A stretch of 5,502 nt of DNA from Candidatus Wirthbacteria bacterium CG2_30_54_11 (GTDB taxonomy: Bacteria; Patescibacteriota; CG2-30-54-11): assembly GCA_001873755.1 (NCBI GenBank), contig MNZT01000114.1, positions 1 to 5,502 on the forward strand. Reading direction: 5' to 3'. Shown here in pieces: positions 1 to 3,852 of the stretch. The position numbers and the translations under genes are program-made. Every line of letters begins with the position of its first letter. The first letter of the stretch is position 1. Under the pieces are notes generated by a model, which was not told the DNA's origin, made no database searches, and worked only from the letters and a program-made list of their open reading frames with translations.

Positions 1-1
1 C

Positions 2-148
2 AAAAAACTCTACGACTACTACAGAGGGAAGCATAAACACTACACAGCGGTTTTGAATATCCTGGCCAGAAAATTCCTTCATGTTCTATTCGGTATGATG
101 AAAAACCAGACCCCATTTAACCCCGATCTTATTGTACTTCCCTCTTGA
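2..148 (+). CDS. Transposase, IS110/IS116/IS902-like, C-terminal fragment (5' end outside window)
   Basis: An open frame enters from the left edge and stops at TGA 146-148, giving the last 48 residues of a protein. The tail contains YDYYRGKHKHYTAV, then ILARKFLHVLFGMMKN, then QTPFNPDL. This pattern (a 'YY..RGK.H..A' stretch, an 'A.RK.LH..FGM.KN' helix and a closing 'TPF.P') resembles the extreme C-terminus of IS110-family transposases (the Transposase_20 side of these DEDD-type recombinases). Those enzymes move circular intermediates and, in characterised members, are guided by an element-encoded bridge RNA. The catalytic N-terminal part lies outside the window, so activity cannot be judged. 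The gene runs towards ilvC and ends 50 bp before the ilvC stop. Family assignment is from remembered family sequence; only 48 residues support it. Confidence 0.72.
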   Translation, partial: KKLYDYYRGKHKHYTAVLNILARKFLHVLFGMMKNQTPFNPDLIVLPS

Positions 149-177
149 CTCCGTATAACGGGTCTCACGAGAGGGAA
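138..177. repeat. Inverted repeat between convergent transposase and ilvC ends
   Basis: An 8-bp perfect inverted repeat, TTCCCTCT (138-145) and AGAGGGAA (170-177), encloses a small inner hairpin CCGT-ata-ACGG (151-161). It overlaps the last codons and stop of the transposase and lies just outside the ilvC stop. It could be a bidirectional transcription terminator for the two convergent genes, or a structured piece of the insertion-sequence right end. There is no clear T-run after the stem on either strand, so an intrinsic terminator is not assured. The structure is seen in the sequence; its role is inferred. Confidence 0.45.
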
Positions 178-198
178 ACAAAATCACAGCGGACAACA

Positions 199-1257
199 TC
201 ACGCCTGCTTGTTCCAGTTCTCCGGACGGAGGTTGCGGACCTGTTTACCGGCCTGCCACATCTCGGAATCCCCCATTTCCTTCAGTTCCGCATCGAGTTT
301 TTCTCTGTAATCGCTCTGACTGTTGCGGTCCAGCACGATCCGGGCCTCAGTACCATCAGCCACGCTCCGGTACAGGTCAGCGAACACTGGCTCCACTGCC
401 TTCTGAAATTTCCCTTTCCAGTCGAGCGCACCTCTCTGGGCGGTGGTCGAGCAGTTGGCGTACATCCAGTCCATGCCCTTTTCCCCCACCAGCCTGATCA
501 GGCTCTGGGTGAGTTCTTCCACCGTCTCGTTGAAAGCTTCGCTCGGACTGTGGCCGTGCTTACGCAGTTCGTTGTACTGGGCCTCCATGACCCCGGCAAG
601 CGCCCCGAGCAGGATACCCCGTTCGCCTGTCAGGTCAGAGTACACTTCGTTCTTGAAGGTGGTGGGAAAGAGGAAACCGGAGCCAATGGCGATACCGAGT
701 GCGAGCGCTTTGTCCCGGGCATGGCCTGAGGCATCCTGGAACACAGCAAAACTGCTGTTGATGCCGCTGCCCTCTAGAAAATTGCGACGGACCGACAGAC
801 CAGATCCCTTGGGCGCGGCCAGCACCACATCGATGTCATCCGGCGGTATGATCCCGGTCAGTTCCTTGTACGTGATCGAAAAACCGTGCGAAAAGTACAA
901 GGTTTTGCCCTTGGTCAAGTACGGCAAAAGCGTCGGATAAAAACTCTTCTGGCCGGCGTCGGAGAGCAGGTACTGGATGACCGTGCCCCGTCTGGCCGCC
1001 TCTTCGAGGTCGAACAAGGTCTCACCGGGGACCCAGCCGTCCTTGATCGCCCTGGCATAGGACTTCGAGCCCTGCCGCTGGCCGATGATCACCTGGAACC
1101 CGTTGTCCCTCATGTTCATGCTCTGCCCCGGTCCCTGGACGCCGTAGCCGAGCACCGCGATGACCTCATCCTTCAGAATCTCTTTTGCCCGCTCCAGGCT
1201 GAACTCGTCCCGCGTGATGACCTCTTCCTGCACTCCACCGAAATTCATGATCGCCAT
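199..1257 (-). CDS. ilvC: Ketol-acid reductoisomerase, Bacteroidetes/fungal-like type
   Basis: This cytoplasmic enzyme performs the Mg-dependent alkyl migration and NAD(P)H-dependent reduction of 2-acetolactate or 2-aceto-2-hydroxybutyrate to the dihydroxy acids. The 352-residue protein opens with a Rossmann domain: GYGVQG at 37-42 binds the dinucleotide, and the following loop GQRQGSKS (59-66) has Arg61 and Ser/Lys residues suited to the NADPH phosphate. SHGF (123-126) contains the conserved active-site His124. The C-terminal domain has the metal ligands in SDLTGERG (Asp208, Glu212) and NETVEEL (Glu244, Glu248), then CSTTAQRGALDW (269-280). Phrases such as PKGSG, GINSS, the HSPSEAFNETVEE block and the closing LRPEN match Bacteroides IlvC and mature yeast Ilv5 better than the roughly 330-residue class I or the long E. 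coli class II enzyme. The ATG at 1257 is supported by GGAAGG (1265-1270) seven bases upstream. Stop is TGA. It is the last gene of the ilv cluster. Confidence 0.96.
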   Translation of the reverse strand: MAIMNFGGVQEEVITRDEFSLERAKEILKDEVIAVLGYGVQGPGQSMNMRDNGFQVIIGQRQGSKSYARAIKDGWVPGETLFDLEEAARRGTVIQYLLSDAGQKSFYPTLLPYLTKGKTLYFSHGFSITYKELTGIIPPDDIDVVLAAPKGSGLSVRRNFLEGSGINSSFAVFQDASGHARDKALALGIAIGSGFLFPTTFKNEVYSDLTGERGILLGALAGVMEAQYNELRKHGHSPSEAFNETVEELTQSLIRLVGEKGMDWMYANCSTTAQRGALDWKGKFQKAVEPVFADLYRSVADGTEARIVLDRNSQSDYREKLDAELKEMGDSEMWQAGKQVRNLRPENWNKQA

Positions 1258-1264
1258 GTCAATT

Positions 1265-1270
1265 CCTTCC
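1265..1270 (-). promoter_or_regulatory. Ribosome binding site of ilvC
   Basis: GGAAGG on the minus strand, seven bases before the ATG at 1257, fixes the ilvC start. Further upstream (1271-1301) the minus strand is AT-rich, with a TATACAT-like string near 1284-1290 that could act as a -10 box. No convincing -35 partner is seen, so no promoter is called. Confidence 0.7.
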
Positions 1271-1301
1271 CATATGAATAAGTTATGTATATCCCGCTTG
1301 G

Positions 1302-1425
1302 TCCCTCCCTTTATGAAAGGGAGGTTAGCCGCCTTCAGCGAGCCTCGCCAAGGGCGGGGAGGGATTTAGCCTCCAGTTCACTAGAAAACAAATCCCCCTC
1401 TATCCCCCTTTCATAAAGGGGGAGG
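1302..1425. repeat. 124-bp palindromic intergenic repeat, copy A (ilvD-ilvC spacer)
   Basis: This aligns without gaps to 3216-3339 with 117 of 124 positions identical; five of the seven differences cluster at 1374-1380. Two modules are visible. Module 1 (1302-1364) is bounded by inverted ends TCCCTCCC (1302-1309) and GGGAGGGA (1357-1364). It contains a hairpin CCTCCCTTT-atg-AAAGGGAGG and an inner palindrome GCGAG-c-CTCGC. Module 2 (about 1389-1425) holds the hairpin CCCCCTTT-cat-AAAGGGGG. The ends of the whole unit are themselves roughly inverted copies of each other. No coding potential is evident. It resembles dispersed, non-autonomous palindromic elements (REP- or MITE-like) of environmental bacteria. 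It starts 44 bp upstream of the ilvC start codon and ends about 100 bp from the ilvD stop. Confidence 0.9.
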
Positions 1426-1430
1426 CTTTA

Positions 1431-1520
1431 TCCCCTCCTTGCCAAGGAGGGGTGACCTGAGCGACCGTCGCAGCGACGAGTCTCGCAAGGCGGAAGTCCG
1501 CGAAGTCGAAGGGCGGGGTG
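1431..1520. repeat. Second palindromic element (C) adjoining repeat copy A
   Basis: This stretch opens with a 10-bp-arm palindrome, CCCCTCCTTG and CAAGGAGGGG around one central base (1432-1452). It continues with smaller inverted repeats CGTCGC-a-GCGACG (about 1466-1478) and GCGGA-ag-TCCGC (about 1490-1501), and ends in AAGGGCGGGG (1509-1518). That last 10-mer also occurs in copy A at 1350-1359. The layout, a strong hairpin at one end, smaller palindromes in the middle and a G-rich closing box, parallels module 1 of copy A, although the sequence is otherwise different. It ends about 5 bp from the ilvD stop codon (1526-1528) and begins about 5 bp after copy A. Exact borders are uncertain because only one copy is in the window. 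Confidence 0.7.
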
Positions 1521-1525
1521 GTCTC

Positions 1526-3199
1526 TTATCTGATCACCGCTCCCCTGCTGGCATTGCTGACCTGCCCGCTGTAGCGCCGAAGCCATTTAGACGAAATAGT
1601 TCTCGTGAAGCCTTTTGCCTGCCAAGCCTTCCGCCGTTTCACGAATTCCTCTTCAGTAATTTCCAAATCCAATCGACCAGCTGTGAGATCTATAGAGATA
1701 GGGTCTCCATTTTCGATAAGTGCTATCGGGCCTCCCTCAGCCGCCTCCGGCGAGATGTGCCCAATCGCGATGCCTCTCGTACCGCCGGAGAACCGGCCGT
1801 CAGTAATCAAGGCGCACTTGGAGCCCAAGCCCTGACCAACGAGAGCTGCGGTCGGCGACAGCATTTCCTGCATGCCCGGTCCGCCTCTCGGCCCTTCGTA
1901 CCTGATGACGACCACGTCACCGGCGCTGATCAGTCCCTGCATGATCGCTGCCATGGCCTGTTCTTCTGAATCGAAGCACCTGGCCTGCCCCTGGAACGAC
2001 GTGATGCCCTCCGCGATCCCGGCGGTCTTGATCACCGCTCCTTCGGGAGCAAGGTTGCCATAGAGAATCTTCAACCCGCCCTGCGGCGAGTAAGCTCGTT
2101 CCAGGTCGCGAATGATATCGTGGTCAACGACCAGACTGCTGGCCGTGTTTTCCCCGATCGTCTGCCCGGTGACGCTCTTTTGACCACCGTCGATCTTGCC
2201 AAGCTCGACCAGCTGACGGACGATCGCGCTGATCCCTCCGGCGCGATGCAGGTCTTCCATGTGGACGTCAGGCCGCGACGGGGAGACTTTACACAGATGC
2301 GGCGTACGTTCGGCGATGCGGTTTATCCGACCCAGGTCATACTCGATCCCTGCTTCCTCAGCGATCGAGAGCGTGTGCAGCACGGTGTTCGACGAACCAC
2401 CCATGGCCATGTCGAGAACGAAAGCATTGTCGATAGAGTTTAAGGTCACGATGTCGCATGGCTTCAAATCCTGTTCGAGCAGACTGAATATCTGCTTTGC
2501 AGCCTGGCGAAGCAGCGCTTCCCGCTCCGGCGAACCTGCCAGGGCAGTGCCGTTGCCGGGCAGAGCAAGGCCAAGCGCCTCAGATAAACAGTTCATGGAA
2601 TTGGCCGTGAACATGCCGGCGCAGGAGCCGCACCCGGGACAGGCAGAACGCTCGATGGCACCAAGCTCACTTTCGTCCATCTTCTTTGACGCATGAGCTC
2701 CGACCGCTTCAAAAACCGAGATGAGATCAAGACTCTTGCCCTCAAGGCAGCCAGCCCTCATCGACCCGCCGGAGACATAAATGGCCGGGATATTGACCCG
2801 GAGCATGGCCATGAGCATACCTGGGACGACCTTGTCACAGTTGCCCAGACAGATGACCGCGTCGGCCTGATGGGCGATCAGAATGGTCTCTATGCTGTCC
2901 GCGATCAATTCCCGCGACGGCAATGAGTAGTTCATACCCTCATGCCCCATGGCGATCCCGTCGCAGATGCCGATGGTGCTGAACTCCCAGGGGATGCCGC
3001 CGAGCTCTCTGATCTCTTGTTTCAAAAGGTCCCCATACGCTCTCAAATGCGCATGGCCAGGGATGATGTCGACCTGCGAATTAGCGATGGCGATGAACGG
3101 CTTTTTCAGGTCACCGTCCTCTTTCACCAGCCCCGAAGCCCGCAGCAGCGAACGGTGCGGTGCTCTTTTGGTTCCTTGTTTGATACTGTCAGAACGCAT
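1526..3199 (-). CDS. ilvD: Dihydroxy-acid dehydratase
   Basis: This enzyme dehydrates 2,3-dihydroxy-isovalerate and 2,3-dihydroxy-3-methylvalerate to the 2-keto acids that precede valine and isoleucine. At 557 residues it is full length for the IlvD/Edd family. Visible signatures are GICDGIAMGHEGM (77-89), GNCDKVVPGM (119-128; Cys121 for the Fe-S cluster, Asp122 for Mg, Lys123 the lysine that is carbamylated in the family) and ACPGCGSCAGMFTANSMNC (186-204; Cys193 the likely cluster ligand). Near the C-terminus is GRFSGGTRG (468-476), with the proposed catalytic Ser471. In the early IPGHAHL motif (46-52) a Gly stands where [2Fe-2S] plant and mycobacterial enzymes have a cluster Cys. E. coli IlvD, a [4Fe-4S] oxygen-labile enzyme, reads PGHVHL there, so this looks like the oxygen-sensitive type (inference). 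The ATG at 3199 has AGGAG six bases upstream; stop is TAA. Palindromic repeats flank both ends. Confidence 0.97.
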   Translation of the reverse strand: MRSDSIKQGTKRAPHRSLLRASGLVKEDGDLKKPFIAIANSQVDIIPGHAHLRAYGDLLKQEIRELGGIPWEFSTIGICDGIAMGHEGMNYSLPSRELIADSIETILIAHQADAVICLGNCDKVVPGMLMAMLRVNIPAIYVSGGSMRAGCLEGKSLDLISVFEAVGAHASKKMDESELGAIERSACPGCGSCAGMFTANSMNCLSEALGLALPGNGTALAGSPEREALLRQAAKQIFSLLEQDLKPCDIVTLNSIDNAFVLDMAMGGSSNTVLHTLSIAEEAGIEYDLGRINRIAERTPHLCKVSPSRPDVHMEDLHRAGGISAIVRQLVELGKIDGGQKSVTGQTIGENTASSLVVDHDIIRDLERAYSPQGGLKILYGNLAPEGAVIKTAGIAEGITSFQGQARCFDSEEQAMAAIMQGLISAGDVVVIRYEGPRGGPGMQEMLSPTAALVGQGLGSKCALITDGRFSGGTRGIAIGHISPEAAEGGPIALIENGDPISIDLTAGRLDLEITEEEFVKRRKAWQAKGFTRTISSKWLRRYSGQVSNASRGAVIR

Positions 3200-3205
3200 T
3201 TCTTA

Positions 3206-3210
3206 CTCCT
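3206..3210 (-). promoter_or_regulatory. Ribosome binding site of ilvD, next to a repeat hairpin
   Basis: AGGAG on the minus strand lies six bases before the ATG at 3199 and sets the ilvD start. The edge of repeat copy B (3216) is only five bases upstream, so in mRNA the stem CCTCCC...GGGAGG ends almost at the ribosome site. Confidence 0.8.
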
Positions 3211-3215
3211 GTTTT

Positions 3216-3339
3216 TCCCTCCCTTTATAAAAGGGAGGTTAGCCGCCTTCAGCGAGCCTCGCCAAAGGCGGGGAGGGATTTAGCCTCTAGCAACCTAGAA
3301 AACAAATCCCCCTCTATCCCCCTTTCATAAAGGGGGAGG
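3216..3339. repeat. 124-bp palindromic intergenic repeat, copy B (ilvN-ilvD spacer)
   Basis: This is the same unit as 1302-1425, in the same orientation, with seven substitutions and no gaps. The inverted module-1 ends are TCCCTCCC (3216-3223) and GGGAGGGA (3271-3278). Its inner stem CCGCCTT with AAGGCGG is one pair better than in copy A because of a G-to-A difference at 3266. The module-2 hairpin CCCCCTTT-cat-AAAGGGGG is unchanged. It fills 124 of the 148 bases between ilvN and ilvD, ending 8 bp from the ilvN stop codon and 16 bp from the ilvD start. It has no open frame of its own. No target-site duplication is obvious. Confidence 0.9.
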
Positions 3340-3347
3340 TGAATAAA

Positions 3348-3821
3348 CTATTTCAGCATGGCCGTCGGCCCAGTGCGTGCGATCTCAAGTATCGACGCCG
3401 GATCAAATTCGCTGATAAATGAATCGATCTCCCGGGAAGTCCCTGCTATCTGAAGCGTGAAATACTCAGATCCCTCGTGTTCGTCGAGCAATTTGAATGC
3501 ATAGGAATTCTGCAGATGAATCAGTCTGCCTGCTTTCACTCGAAGTTTGATGAGAGCCATATCGCGGATGATGCTGGTGCGAGGGTCGAGGATTGAGATC
3601 TCGGTCACCTCGGTGATCTTGTCGATCTGACGGATCATGCCCTGAACCCTTGCTTGATCGTCAGAGCGCAGGGAGATGGTCATCCGGCTGATGCCGAGTA
3701 CATTGGTTCGGCAGACCGTCAGTGTGTCGATGTTGTACATCTTGCGCCGGATGAGCAGCACGATCTTGTTCAACACCCCGGCCGTGTCGAGCATGAAGGC
3801 GAGGATGGTATAGGGTTTCAT
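3348..3821 (-). CDS. ilvN: Acetohydroxyacid synthase small (regulatory) subunit
   Basis: This is the regulatory partner of IlvB. It activates the catalytic subunit and normally mediates feedback inhibition by valine. The 157-residue protein has an N-terminal ACT domain (about 4-75) with DTAGVL (12-17), YNIDTLTV (29-36) and GISRMTISL (43-51). A C-terminal ALS small-subunit domain follows (about 82-155), with RDMALIKLRV, FTLQIAGTSREIDSF and ILEIARTGPTAML. Length matches the roughly 160-residue IlvH/IlvN family. In the valine pocket the equivalents of E. coli IlvH Gly14 and Asn29 are kept (Gly15, Asn30), but the Asn11 equivalent is Asp12 (codon GAC, 3786-3788). The ATG at 3821 has AAGGA (3827-3831) five bases upstream; stop is TAG. 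It begins 31 bp after the ilvB stop, consistent with co-transcription. Whether it should be named ilvN or ilvH is arbitrary here. Confidence 0.94.
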   Translation of the reverse strand: MKPYTILAFMLDTAGVLNKIVLLIRRKMYNIDTLTVCRTNVLGISRMTISLRSDDQARVQGMIRQIDKITEVTEISILDPRTSIIRDMALIKLRVKAGRLIHLQNSYAFKLLDEHEGSEYFTLQIAGTSREIDSFISEFDPASILEIARTGPTAMLK

Positions 3822-3826
3822 TCTGG

Positions 3827-3831
3827 TCCTT
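3827..3831 (-). promoter_or_regulatory. Ribosome binding site of ilvN
   Basis: AAGGA on the minus strand, five bases before the ATG at 3821 within the 31-bp ilvB-ilvN gap. It supports this start over other candidates and indicates independent translation initiation without coupling by overlap. Confidence 0.65.
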
Positions 3832-3852
3832 GGCTAAGTGGCTGGATGACAT

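Noticed and set aside
1258..1301. Separate ilvC promoter or attenuator leader
   Set aside because: A TATACAT-like string exists, but no matching -35, no branched-chain-rich leader peptide and no alternative stems were found in this 44-bp stretch.
145..1369. Plus-strand open frames opposite ilvC (for example 145-729, 443-940, 886-1281, 1160-1369)
   Set aside because: They lie antisense to a fully convincing ilvC and have low-complexity, Arg/Pro/Ser-rich translations with no recognisable motif. They are shadows of a GC-rich coding strand.
1302..1452. Hairpins in the ilvD-ilvC spacer as intrinsic terminators
   Set aside because: The stems are strong, but none is followed by a clear run of Ts in the direction of ilv transcription, and the same units occur in two spacers. 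A repeat-element explanation fits better, although partial termination cannot be excluded.
1439..3283. Plus-strand open frames opposite ilvD, some running into the repeats
   Set aside because: No ribosome sites or family motifs are seen. Two of them read through the palindromic repeats, which gives arbitrary peptides such as GRLAAFSEPRQ in both copies. That shared peptide is a product of the DNA repeat, not a protein domain.
1302..3339. Repeats as a CRISPR array
   Set aside because: There are only two copies, almost 1.9 kb apart with a gene between them, and no spacer periodicity.
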